From: Stenotrophomonas sp046736075
GTDB lineage: Bacteria; Pseudomonadota; Gammaproteobacteria; Xanthomonadales; Xanthomonadaceae
DNA length: 64,000 nt
Assembly: GCF_046736075.1 (NCBI RefSeq)
Contig: NZ_CP177163.1
Location: forward strand, 2,976,001-3,040,000
Reading direction: 5' to 3'
The notes below the pieces were generated by a model that did not search any database, was not told the DNA's origin, and was given only the letters and a program-made list of their open reading frames with translations. The translations under genes were made by a program, and so were the position numbers. How positions within the stretch are numbered: position 1 is the stretch's first letter; every line of letters starts with the position of its first letter. This document shows positions 25,026 to 34,426 of the stretch, piece by piece.

Positions 25026-26159
25026 ATGCCCGCCCGTTCCGTCTTCCGCGACGACCATGCCCTGTTCCGCGAGCAGGTGCGGCGCTTCATCGACACGCAG
25101 ATCGCACCGCACTACGCGCAGTGGGAGCGCGACGGCATCACCCCGCGCGCGCTGTGGCGTGCGGCGGGCGAGGCCGGCCTGCTCAACTGCCAGTTGCCCG
25201 AACCCTATGGGCTGGGCGGCGATTACGGCCATGCCGCCTGCGTGATCGAAGAGCTGGCGCGCGCCAACTATCTGGGCATCGGTTTTTCGATTCACTCGGA
25301 CATGGTCGCGCCGTACCTCATGCAGTACGGCAGCACCACCCTGCGTGATGCCTGGCTGCCGGCGATGGCGCGCGGCGAGGCGATCGGCGCCATCGCGATG
25401 ACCGAACCCGGCGCGGGCAGTGACCTCAAGGCGATCCGCACGCGTGCCGAGCGCCGTGGTGACCATTACCTGTTGAACGGACAGAAAACCTGGATCACCA
25501 ACGGCAGCAATGCCGATGTGGCGGTGGTGGTGGCGACCGTAGCGCCGGAGCTTGGCGCACGCGGGCTTACGCTGCTGTGCGTGGACACGCACCTGCCCGG
25601 CGTGACCTGCAGCGCCCCGATGGCCAAGATCGGTCAGCACGCGCAGGACACCAGCGAGCTGTTCTTCCAGGATGTGGAAGTGCCGGTGTCGCACCTGCTC
25701 GGCGAAGAACAGCGCGGCTTCGATTATCTCGGCGAGCAGCTCGCGGCCGAACGCCTGGCCATTGCGCTGCGTGCGGCCGCATCGGCCGAGGGCATGCTGG
25801 CCGAAACGGTGGTCTACGTGCGCCAGCGCAAGGCCTTCGGACGCTTCCTGATCGACCACCAGAACACCCGGTTCGTGCTCGCCGATGCGGCCGCACGGCT
25901 GGCGATGCTGCGCACGTTCCTGGACCAGTGCCTGGGCGAGCAGATGGAGGGGCGGCTGGATGCAACCCGCGCCGCGATGGCCAAGCTCAACGCCACCGAG
26001 ATGCAGGGGCAGGTACTCGACGACCTGCTGCAACTGCATGGGGGCTACGGCTACAGCAGCGAGTACGGCATCGGCCGCGCCTGGACCGATGCACGCGCGC
26101 TGCGCATCTTCGGCGGCACCAGCGAAATTCTGCGCGAGATCATCGGGCGCACGCTGTAA
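25026..26159 (+). CDS. Acyl-CoA dehydrogenase-family flavoprotein
   Basis: The product has 377 residues and full acyl-CoA dehydrogenase structure: N-terminal helices (FREQVRRFIDTQIAPHYAQWERDG), FAD/substrate region IGAIAMTEPGAGSDL and YLLNGQKTWITNGSNADV, C-terminal helices with ERLAIALRAAASAEGMLAETVVYVRQRKAFGR and LHGGYGYSSEYGIGRAWTDARALRIFGGTSEILREIIGR. The short-chain catalytic Glu position is Gly (FGGT), so the base is probably the Glu in AAERLAIA, as in the long-chain and isovaleryl enzymes. It begins four bases after the AlgF-like gene and has no other neighbours on its strand, so it is probably the last gene of the operon. It may act on the carrier-bound group or on an unrelated acyl-CoA. 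Confidence 0.88.
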   Translation: MPARSVFRDDHALFREQVRRFIDTQIAPHYAQWERDGITPRALWRAAGEAGLLNCQLPEPYGLGGDYGHAACVIEELARANYLGIGFSIHSDMVAPYLMQYGSTTLRDAWLPAMARGEAIGAIAMTEPGAGSDLKAIRTRAERRGDHYLLNGQKTWITNGSNADVAVVVATVAPELGARGLTLLCVDTHLPGVTCSAPMAKIGQHAQDTSELFFQDVEVPVSHLLGEEQRGFDYLGEQLAAERLAIALRAAASAEGMLAETVVYVRQRKAFGRFLIDHQNTRFVLADAAARLAMLRTFLDQCLGEQMEGRLDATRAAMAKLNATEMQGQVLDDLLQLHGGYGYSSEYGIGRAWTDARALRIFGGTSEILREIIGRTL

Positions 26160-26172
26160 CGCGCGCCGGGCG

Positions 26173-27189
26173 CTACGGAGCGCTGGTCCGCCAGCGCTTG
26201 CGCAGCGCCTGCGCGCGCGGGGTGTCCTGCGACAGCCACGGGTCCAGGGCGAAGGCGAACACCCCGGCCGCGCCACTGCGCTGGGCCCAGGCCAGCTGTC
26301 TGGCGATACGCGCGGCATCGGCGGTCTGCGCCTGGAAATGACTGCCATCGGCAGGCGAGCTGGGCAGTTCCTCGAACAGTTCCACCACCACGTCGAAGTC
26401 GACCTTGCGCGTGCGCAGCAGCGCCAGCAGCGGATCGACGCCGTCGAGGTTGTCCAGGCCGGCTACGCCGACGCCGTCCTGCACCATCGGCCGCAGCGGC
26501 GCCTGCTCCAGGATGCGGGTCCACAGCTGCGCCAGCGAACCGGTGGTCTGCAGCCGGCTGAAGTAGGTGGAAATGGCGGTGACATGCGGGGTGCCGGCCT
26601 TGGCCGCTTCGCACAGCGCGGCCAGCCACGCGCACAGCCGCTGCTGGCGGTCGTCCTGCGCCCAGTGGTACTGCTCCAGTTCGTAGGGCAGGTACCAGCC
26701 GGCGAAATTGGCCTGCCGCGCCCACGGCGCGCGCTGCAGGTAGCGGCGTGCGTTGTCCAGGGTGAGCGCGAGGAACGCATCCAGTGCGGCTGCATCCGGC
26801 GCCTGCAGCGCCTTCCACCAGCCGCTGTGATACGGCAGGCCGACCCGCACCTGCAGCCCTTCGGCCGCGGCGCTGGCGAAGATCATCTGCATCACCGCAT
26901 CGGGCACATCCCAGTCGGCATCGCCGCCGCTGCCATACAGGCCGGCCCACTGCACCACGATCTGCCGGCAGCCCAGCTGCCGGGCCAACGCCATGTGCCG
27001 CTGCCAGTCCTGTGCGGTGAGGTCCAGGTGGCTGCGCCACGGCTGGATGAAGCTGCCGTCGAAATGCGGCGGGGTCGAACAGCCCGGCAAGGTCGCCAGC
27101 GCGGCGACCGCAGGCGCAAGCACCGCCGCCCGCAGCAGGTGGCGGCGCAGCGGTGATGGCAGATCGGCGGGCAGGCGGGCATCGGTCAT
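26173..27189 (-). CDS. DUF4434-like lipoprotein (putative TIM-barrel glycoside hydrolase)
   Basis: The product has 338 residues. The N-terminus carries RR followed by a hydrophobic stretch and a lipobox (ATLPGC), so export as a lipoprotein, possibly by Tat, is predicted. The body resembles the DUF4434 family: FDGSFIQPWRSHLDLTAQDWQRHMALARQLGCRQIVVQWAGLYG, then AGWYLPYELEQYHW with acidic residues at a TIM-barrel strand end. The convergent stop lies 13 bases from the dehydrogenase stop, so it is not in the exopolysaccharide operon, but its placement suggests a role in trimming or sensing that polymer. No activity can be stated from sequence. Confidence 0.6.
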   Translation of the reverse strand: MTDARLPADLPSPLRRHLLRAAVLAPAVAALATLPGCSTPPHFDGSFIQPWRSHLDLTAQDWQRHMALARQLGCRQIVVQWAGLYGSGGDADWDVPDAVMQMIFASAAAEGLQVRVGLPYHSGWWKALQAPDAAALDAFLALTLDNARRYLQRAPWARQANFAGWYLPYELEQYHWAQDDRQQRLCAWLAALCEAAKAGTPHVTAISTYFSRLQTTGSLAQLWTRILEQAPLRPMVQDGVGVAGLDNLDGVDPLLALLRTRKVDFDVVVELFEELPSSPADGSHFQAQTADAARIARQLAWAQRSGAAGVFAFALDPWLSQDTPRAQALRKRWRTSAP

Positions 27190-27232
27190 GCACGCATCAT
27201 CCCAGAGCCGCGTTGCCGAGGGGTGAACCGCC

Positions 27233-28549
<1,317 letters not shown>

Positions 28550-28640
28550 GTCGGTTGTCCGTGGAAAATGACGCATTCCGGCGTGGTGCCAAAAGCCAAA
28601 GCCGGAAGCCTTCGTCTGCAGCAGTGCGGGCTGAGGGCCG

Positions 28641-28734
28641 GCGGATGCGGGGGTACGGGACACGCCGTGAACCCATCCCTGGGGGCTCGTAGAAAACATC
28701 CCTGTTTTCTACGGTCCCGTACCCCCGCACCCGC
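28641..28734. repeat. Long imperfect inverted repeat with nested hairpin
   Basis: A 20-base arm at 28641-28660 (GCGGATGCGGGGGTACGGGA) pairs with 28715-28734 with one mismatch. Nested inside is a perfect 10-bp stem, GTAGAAAACA (28689-28698) and TGTTTTCTAC (28703-28712), with a four-base loop. The nested stem also begins with GTAG. It lies just upstream of the permease start and looks like a REP/SMAG-type interspersed element or a very structured 5' leader. Confidence 0.6.
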
Positions 28735-28771
28735 CGCCCCTCCCACAGTAATCAGGCGGCCATCGGAAGCG

Positions 28772-28818
28772 CGATTGCGCCGGGCCATGCCCGGCTTTCC
28801 GTCCGTCTCGCGCAATCG
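28772..28818. repeat. Inverted repeat CGATTGCGC/GCGCAATCG
   Basis: Perfect 9-bp arms at 28772-28780 and 28810-28818 flank a shorter CGGGC-CAT-GCCCG dyad. No gene is seen between 28550 and 28921. The interval holds only this and neighbouring inverted repeats. Confidence 0.45.
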
Positions 28819-28888
28819 TTGGGGGAGGGGGCTGCCCGCCTGCCTCCCGGCACGTGGCAATCGAATCGCCGCCGTTGACCCAAATGCA

Positions 28889-28915
28889 GAACGGCCGCGC
28901 AGAGCGCGGCCGTTC
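28889..28915. terminator. GC-rich hairpin next to the ettA stop
   Basis: GAACGGCCGCGC and GCGCGGCCGTTC form a perfect 12-bp stem with loop AGA, six bases beyond the ettA stop. The T-run (TTTTTCTT) follows it on the plus strand. In the ettA direction the tail is only TGCATTTG, so as an ettA terminator it is probably weak. Confidence 0.6.
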
Positions 28916-28921
28916 TTTTTC

Positions 28922-30586
28922 TTACTTCAGCGCCTTGAAGCGCAGGCGCTTCGGGGCGGCGTCGTCGCCCATGCGGCGGCGCTTGTCTTCTTCGTACTCG
29001 CGGTAGTTGCCCTGGAAGAACTCCACGTGCGAATCGCCTTCGAACGCCAGGATGTGGGTCGCGATGCGATCCAGGAACCAGCGGTCATGCGAAATGACGA
29101 AGGTGTTGCCCGGGAACTCCAGCAGCGCATCTTCCAGCGCACGCAGGGTTTCGATGTCCAGATCGTTGGACGGTTCGTCGAGCAGCAGCACATTGCCACC
29201 CTGCAGCAGGGTCTTGGCCATGTGCAGGCGGCCACGCTCACCACCGGACAGCGAACCGACCAGCTTCTGCTGATCCTGGCCCTTGAAGTTGAAGCGGCCG
29301 ATGTAGGCGCGCGACTGGATCTCGATGCCGTTGATGTTGAGGATGTCCAGACCGCCGGCGATTTCCTGGAAGACGTTGTGGTTGCCTTCCAGCGCGTCGC
29401 GGCTCTGGTCCACGTAGGACAGCTTGACGGTCGGGCCGACGGTGATCTCGCCCGAATCCGGCTTTTCCTGCCCGGTGATCATCTTGAACAGGGTCGACTT
29501 ACCGGCACCGTTGGGGCCGATGATGCCCACGATCGCGCCACCCGGCACCAGGAAGCTCAGGTCGTCGAACAGCAGGCGGTCGCCGAACTTCTTGGAGACG
29601 TTCTTGAATTCCATCACCGAGGCGCCGAGGCGCTCGCCCGGCGGGATGAAGATTTCATTGGTTTCGTTGCGCTTCTGGTAGTCCACCGACTGCAGCTCTT
29701 CCAGGCGGGCCAGACGGGCCTTGCCCTTGGTGCGGCCGCCCTTGGCGTTCTGGCGCGACCACTCCAGTTCCTTCTGGATGGCCTTCTGGCGGGACTTCTC
29801 CTGGTTGTCTTCCTGCTTCAGGCGCTCGTCCTTCTGCATCAGCCAGTCGGTGTAGTTGCCCTTCCACGGAATGCCGCGGCCGCGGTCCAGTTCCAGGATC
29901 CACTCGGCGGCGTTGTCCAGGAAGTAGCGGTCATGGGTCACGGCCACCACGGTGCCGGTGTAGCGCGCCAGGAACTGTTCCAGCCATTCCACGGACTCGG
30001 CGTCCAGGTGGTTGGTCGGTTCGTCGAGCAGCAGCATGTCCGGCTTCTGCAGCAGCAGGCGGCACAGGGCCACGCGGCGCTTTTCACCACCGGACAGCTT
30101 GCCCACGATGGCGTCCCACGGCGGCAGGCGCAGTGCGTCGGCCGCCACGTCCAGCTGGTTTTCCAGGGTGTGCGAGTCGCCGGCGGCGAGGATCGCCTCC
30201 AGGCGCTCCTGTTCCTTGGCCAGCTTGTCGAAGTCGGCGCCTTCCTCGGCATACGCCAGGTACACCGCGTCCAGCGCGGCCTGGGCCTGCAGGACTTCGC
30301 CCACGCCTTCCTCGACCGCTTCGCGCACGGTCTTGGTGGGGTCCAGTTCCGGCTCCTGGGCCAGGTAGCCGACCTTGATGCCGGCCTGCGGGCGGGCTTC
30401 GCCCTCGAAGTCGGTATCCACGCCGGCCATGATCTTCAGCACCGTGGACTTGCCGGCGCCGTTCAGGCCCAGCAGGCCGATCTTGGCACCCGGGAAGAAC
30501 GACAGCGAGATGTCCTTGATGATCTGCCGCTTGGGCGGGACCACCTTGCTGACGCGGTTCATGGTGTAGATGTATTGCGAGGACAT
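28922..30586 (-). CDS. ettA: Energy-dependent translational throttle protein EttA (ABC-F ATPase)
   Basis: The product has 554 residues from MSSQYIYTMNRVSKVVPPKRQIIKDISLSFFPGAKIG, with GGAG upstream of the ATG. It has two ABC cassettes: Walker A GLNGAGKST and GPNGAGKST, signatures LSGGEKRRVALCRLLL and LSGGERGRLHMAKTLL, Walker B LLLDEPTNHLD and LLLDEPSNDLD. The linker between them carries the P-site tRNA interaction arm region (about 240-300). EttA binds the ribosomal E site and gates the first peptide bond according to ADP/ATP ratio. It has no membrane domain, as expected. It is monocistronic. Confidence 0.95.
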   Translation of the reverse strand: MSSQYIYTMNRVSKVVPPKRQIIKDISLSFFPGAKIGLLGLNGAGKSTVLKIMAGVDTDFEGEARPQAGIKVGYLAQEPELDPTKTVREAVEEGVGEVLQAQAALDAVYLAYAEEGADFDKLAKEQERLEAILAAGDSHTLENQLDVAADALRLPPWDAIVGKLSGGEKRRVALCRLLLQKPDMLLLDEPTNHLDAESVEWLEQFLARYTGTVVAVTHDRYFLDNAAEWILELDRGRGIPWKGNYTDWLMQKDERLKQEDNQEKSRQKAIQKELEWSRQNAKGGRTKGKARLARLEELQSVDYQKRNETNEIFIPPGERLGASVMEFKNVSKKFGDRLLFDDLSFLVPGGAIVGIIGPNGAGKSTLFKMITGQEKPDSGEITVGPTVKLSYVDQSRDALEGNHNVFQEIAGGLDILNINGIEIQSRAYIGRFNFKGQDQQKLVGSLSGGERGRLHMAKTLLQGGNVLLLDEPSNDLDIETLRALEDALLEFPGNTFVISHDRWFLDRIATHILAFEGDSHVEFFQGNYREYEEDKRRRMGDDAAPKRLRFKALK

Positions 30587-30821
30587 GTGGTCTCCGAAGG
30601 CGCAACCCTGCGCCCGTTCCGTTGGGGAACAGGAACAGATGTAAAAGGAATACCCCTGATTATAGCGGGAAGCGGTGACAACCGCCGGTCGGCCCCGGGG
30701 GCGGGGCTTGCCGCCGCCTGAATGGGCCGTCAAAGCCCTTGAATTGGAAACCGTTTCCAGCCGGAAACCGTTCAGACCGGGTCAGCATGATGTAATCATC
30801 CACTCACAAGCGAGGCCAGTC

Positions 30822-31301
30822 ATGCGCATGAATCGAATTGTGGTCGGGGCCGTGGCCTCGCTGCTGGCCCTGGGCGCGGTGGCGCCGGCCTTCGCCGACA
30901 ACGACCATCGCGGCCGTGGCCATGACCGCCATGACCGTTATGACCGTGATGATCGCCACGACCGCCGCCACGACCGTCATGACCGCCGCGAGTGGCGCGA
31001 TGACCGCCGCGAAGCCCGTCACGACCGCCGCTACTACGACAACCGCGGCTACTACCGTCCGGCGCCCCCGCCGCGCGTGGTGTACCGCCCGGCACCCGGC
31101 TACGGCTCCTATGGCTGGGCGCGTGGGCACCGCTACCGCGAGTACTACGGCGGTCCGGTCTACGTGGTCAACGACTACAACCGCTACTCGGTGCGTCGCC
31201 CGCCCCGCGACCACCACTGGATCCGCGACGACCGCGGCAACCTGCTGCTGGTGGCCATCGCCACCGGGATCATCGCCGACTACGTGATCAACAACCGGTA
31301 A
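30822..31301 (+). CDS. RcnB-like periplasmic protein with His/Asp/Arg-rich region
   Basis: The product has 159 residues with GAGG upstream and a signal peptide (VVGAVASLLALGAVAPAFA). Residues about 28-70 are almost only His, Asp and Arg (HDRHDRYDRDDRHDRRHDRHDRR), then a Tyr/Pro/Arg region, then the RcnB-type domain YSVRRPPRDHHWIRDDRGNLLLVAIATGIIADYVI. RcnB takes part in nickel/cobalt homeostasis in E. coli. The His/Asp run could bind metal, but many Xanthomonadaceae proteins with this tail domain are uncharacterised. It stands alone between ettA and glyA. Confidence 0.7.
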   Translation: MRMNRIVVGAVASLLALGAVAPAFADNDHRGRGHDRHDRYDRDDRHDRRHDRHDRREWRDDRREARHDRRYYDNRGYYRPAPPPRVVYRPAPGYGSYGWARGHRYREYYGGPVYVVNDYNRYSVRRPPRDHHWIRDDRGNLLLVAIATGIIADYVINNR

Positions 31302-31319
31302 GGCCAGGCCCGGCCCCGC

Positions 31320-31365
31320 CACCCCGGACGGCGCCCTCGCGGGTGCCGTTCGTCGTTCCGGGGTG
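31320..31365 (+). terminator. Imperfect stem-loop after the RcnB-like gene
   Basis: CACCCCGGA (31320-31328) pairs with TCCGGGGTG (31357-31365), with an inner CGGC/GCCG pairing. There is no U-tract. It is a plausible 3' stem of the upstream gene. Confidence 0.4.
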
Positions 31366-31378
31366 CCGGTCGACCCGA

Positions 31379-31408
31379 TTGGTCACCCCGCGTCGCGGGG
31401 ACTACAAT
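31379..31408 (+). promoter_or_regulatory. Probable glyA promoter
   Basis: TTGGTC (31379-31384) and TACAAT (31403-31408) are 18 bases apart, 44 bases before the glyA ATG. The -10 is strong for this GC content and the -35 is weak. The spacer holds a CCCCGCG-TCG-CGGGG-like dyad. Confidence 0.5.
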
Positions 31409-31451
31409 CCAGAGCTCGCGCTGTACCCCCTCTGCCTGCCTGGAGTAACCG

Positions 31452-32705
<1,254 letters not shown>

Positions 32706-32712
32706 GATGGGC

Positions 32713-32751
32713 GAGGGCCGCGCGCAGCGACGCTGCGCGTTCCTGGCCCTC
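32713..32751 (+). terminator. Stem-loop after glyA
   Basis: A perfect CGCGCAGC-GAC-GCTGCGCG hairpin is nested in an outer GAGGGCC/GGCCCTC pairing. It starts eight bases after the stop and has no U-tract, so it may work with Rho or as an RNA 3' cap. Confidence 0.5.
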
Positions 32752-32850
32752 GTGTCCGGCGTCCCCGGCGTGGCCGGGGGCGTCGCGTTGGTGCTGTCCG
32801 GGGGGCGCCAGTGCGCCCACGCACTCACCCCGCAAGGATGCTGGCTCCGC

Positions 32851-33285
32851 ATGAATGACATCGCACAACGCCGCATCTATGCGGTGCTGGCCCTGCTGTT
32901 GGGCCTGCCGACGCTGGCCGTCGGCGGCACCTTGTCGGTGCTGGCGGTCATCGTCTATTTCTCCCGCAACAGCTACATGGGCACCACTGAAAGCCTGACG
33001 CTGCTGGCCTTGGGCCTGTCGGGCATCGTTGGTCTGCTGGGCTGGCTGTGGCTGAGCGGCGTGTACCTGCGGCACGGCCGCGAGGGCCTGCGCCGCAGCA
33101 GCCCGCTGGGCTGGGTCGGCATCGCCTGCGGCGTCATCGGCGCGCTGATCGTGCTGGTGCTTGTCACGCGCCTGGTGCTGCAGAGCGGCTGGGAGCCGCT
33201 TGGTTATCTGATCGCCGGTCCGCCCCTGCTGATTCCGAGCGCACAGCTGGCATGGATGCGCTGGGCGGGCGCACCGCGCGCATGA
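32851..33285 (+). CDS. Small four-helix membrane protein, paralogue 1
   Basis: The product has 144 residues from MNDIAQRRIYAVLALLLGLPTLAVGG. The frame is open back to the glyA stop, but those 48 codons look like translated noncoding DNA and cover the post-glyA hairpin, so the later ATG was preferred. Four hydrophobic segments are visible, with the shared pattern LSGVYLRHGREGLRR between helices 2 and 3 and GYLIAGPPLLIPSAQLAWMRW at the end. I do not recognise a family. The next gene is a diverged copy, so this is a tandem duplication of an inner-membrane protein of unknown role. Confidence 0.6.
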   Translation: MNDIAQRRIYAVLALLLGLPTLAVGGTLSVLAVIVYFSRNSYMGTTESLTLLALGLSGIVGLLGWLWLSGVYLRHGREGLRRSSPLGWVGIACGVIGALIVLVLVTRLVLQSGWEPLGYLIAGPPLLIPSAQLAWMRWAGAPRA

Positions 33286-33309
33286 GGTCGACACGACGGG
33301 GCGAACGCA

Positions 33310-33750
33310 GTGCCGGTGCGCGCTAGCCTCCACCAGCGGCTGTACGCGCTCCAGTGTGTGCTCCTGGGGATACCCACCGTGGTGGCCTGCGGGCTCGTGG
33401 CCGTACAGGGCCTGCGCCATGCCGATGTCCATCGCCACCTCCTGCTCGCAGGCAAGGAAGGCGGGCTGCTGCTGCTCTGGGGCGGCGCCGGGCTGCTCGG
33501 CCTGCTGGCCTGGGTGTGGCTGAGCGCCCTGTACCTCCGGCGCGGCCGCGACGGGCTGCGCTGGGCCGGCGCCCTCCCGTGGGCCGGTCTGGTGGTGGGG
33601 GCACTCGCGGCGGGTAGCCTGCTGCTCGTCGTGCTCTACGCCGGGGTGGTGGGACGCTGGCAGGTGCTGGGGTATCTGGTGTTTGGCCCGCTGCTGCTGG
33701 TGCCCAGCGCGCACCTGGCATGGTTGCGCAGGTCGCAGGGCCAGGTCTGA
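33310..33750 (+). CDS. Small four-helix membrane protein, paralogue 2
   Basis: The product has 146 residues from a GTG start (MPVRASLHQRLYALQCVLLGIPTVVACG). It aligns over its length with the preceding protein: QRLYALQCVLLGIPT/QRRIYAVLALLLGLPT, LSALYLRRGRDGLRW/LSGVYLRHGREGLRR and GYLVFGPLLLVPSAHLAWLRR/GYLIAGPPLLIPSAQLAWMRW. The helix count and order are the same. Its start is 25 bases after the first copy, so the pair is probably one transcript. Function is unknown. Confidence 0.6.
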   Translation: MPVRASLHQRLYALQCVLLGIPTVVACGLVAVQGLRHADVHRHLLLAGKEGGLLLLWGGAGLLGLLAWVWLSALYLRRGRDGLRWAGALPWAGLVVGALAAGSLLLVVLYAGVVGRWQVLGYLVFGPLLLVPSAHLAWLRRSQGQV

Positions 33751-33801
33751 CGCGCACTGCGTATTTGCTGCCCCGGGTCTTCTCAGGTACCGTTGCGACG
33801 C

Positions 33802-33817
33802 TGCCATGACCGTGGCA
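33802..33817. promoter_or_regulatory. Dyad TGCCA-N6-TGGCA upstream of nrdR
   Basis: Perfect 5-bp arms with a six-base spacer lie 28 bases before the nrdR ATG. The sequence also contains a CATGAC direct repeat. It is not an NrdR box. A regulatory role is only a possibility. Confidence 0.25.
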
Positions 33818-33844
33818 TGACGTTTTTCTCCAGCTAGGCGTTCC

Positions 33845-34366
33845 ATGTACTGTCCGTTCTGCCAGCATGCCGACACCCGTGTGATCGATTCGCGCGTCTC
33901 TGAAGACGGCGCGACGATCCGGCGTCGTCGCGAATGCGAGGCCTGCAACGAGCGCTTCAGCACGCTGGAAACCATCGAACTGAAGCTGCCGGCGATCATC
34001 AAGAGCGATGGCAGCCGCGAGGCGTTCGATGCCCGCAAGCTGCGCAGCGGCTTCGACCGCGCGCTGCAGAAGCGCCCGGTGCCGGAAGACAAGATCGAAC
34101 TGGCGGTGCGCGCGGTGATGCAGCAGGCGCGTACCTGCGGCGAGCGCGAAATTCCGTCGATCAAGGTCGGCGAGTTCGTCATGAACGAACTGCGCAAGCT
34201 CGACCACGTGGCCTACGTACGCTTCGCCTCGGTGTACCGCAGCTTCGAGGACGTGGCCGATTTCCGCGAGGAGATCGAAAAGCTCGAACGCGAGCTGCCC
34301 TCCAGCACCGAGCAACTGCAACTGCTGGGCGATGTGATCGCGCTGGGCAAAAAGAAGAAGGGCTGA
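33845..34366 (+). CDS. nrdR: Transcriptional repressor NrdR
   Basis: The product has 173 residues. It has an N-terminal zinc ribbon with Cys3, Cys6, Cys31 and Cys34 (MYCPFCQHADTRVIDSR...RRRRECEACNERFSTLE), then an ATP-cone domain (LPAIIKSDGSREAFDARKLRSGFDRALQKRPV). NrdR senses dATP/ATP and represses ribonucleotide reductase genes. The C-terminal tail ends in KKKKG. It commonly precedes ribD in this lineage, as here (60 bases between). Length and motifs are standard. Confidence 0.97.
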   Translation: MYCPFCQHADTRVIDSRVSEDGATIRRRRECEACNERFSTLETIELKLPAIIKSDGSREAFDARKLRSGFDRALQKRPVPEDKIELAVRAVMQQARTCGEREIPSIKVGEFVMNELRKLDHVAYVRFASVYRSFEDVADFREEIEKLERELPSSTEQLQLLGDVIALGKKKKG

Positions 34367-34426
34367 GCCCCGCGCTTCGCCATCGCCCTGGCTGGGCTAC
34401 CATCGCGGCTGCTTGCCTGCCTACCG

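Noticed and set aside
32707..32850. N-terminal extension of the first small membrane protein starting just after glyA
   Set aside because: The 48 extra residues are unlike membrane-protein sequence, overlap the post-glyA stem-loop and are absent from the paralogue.
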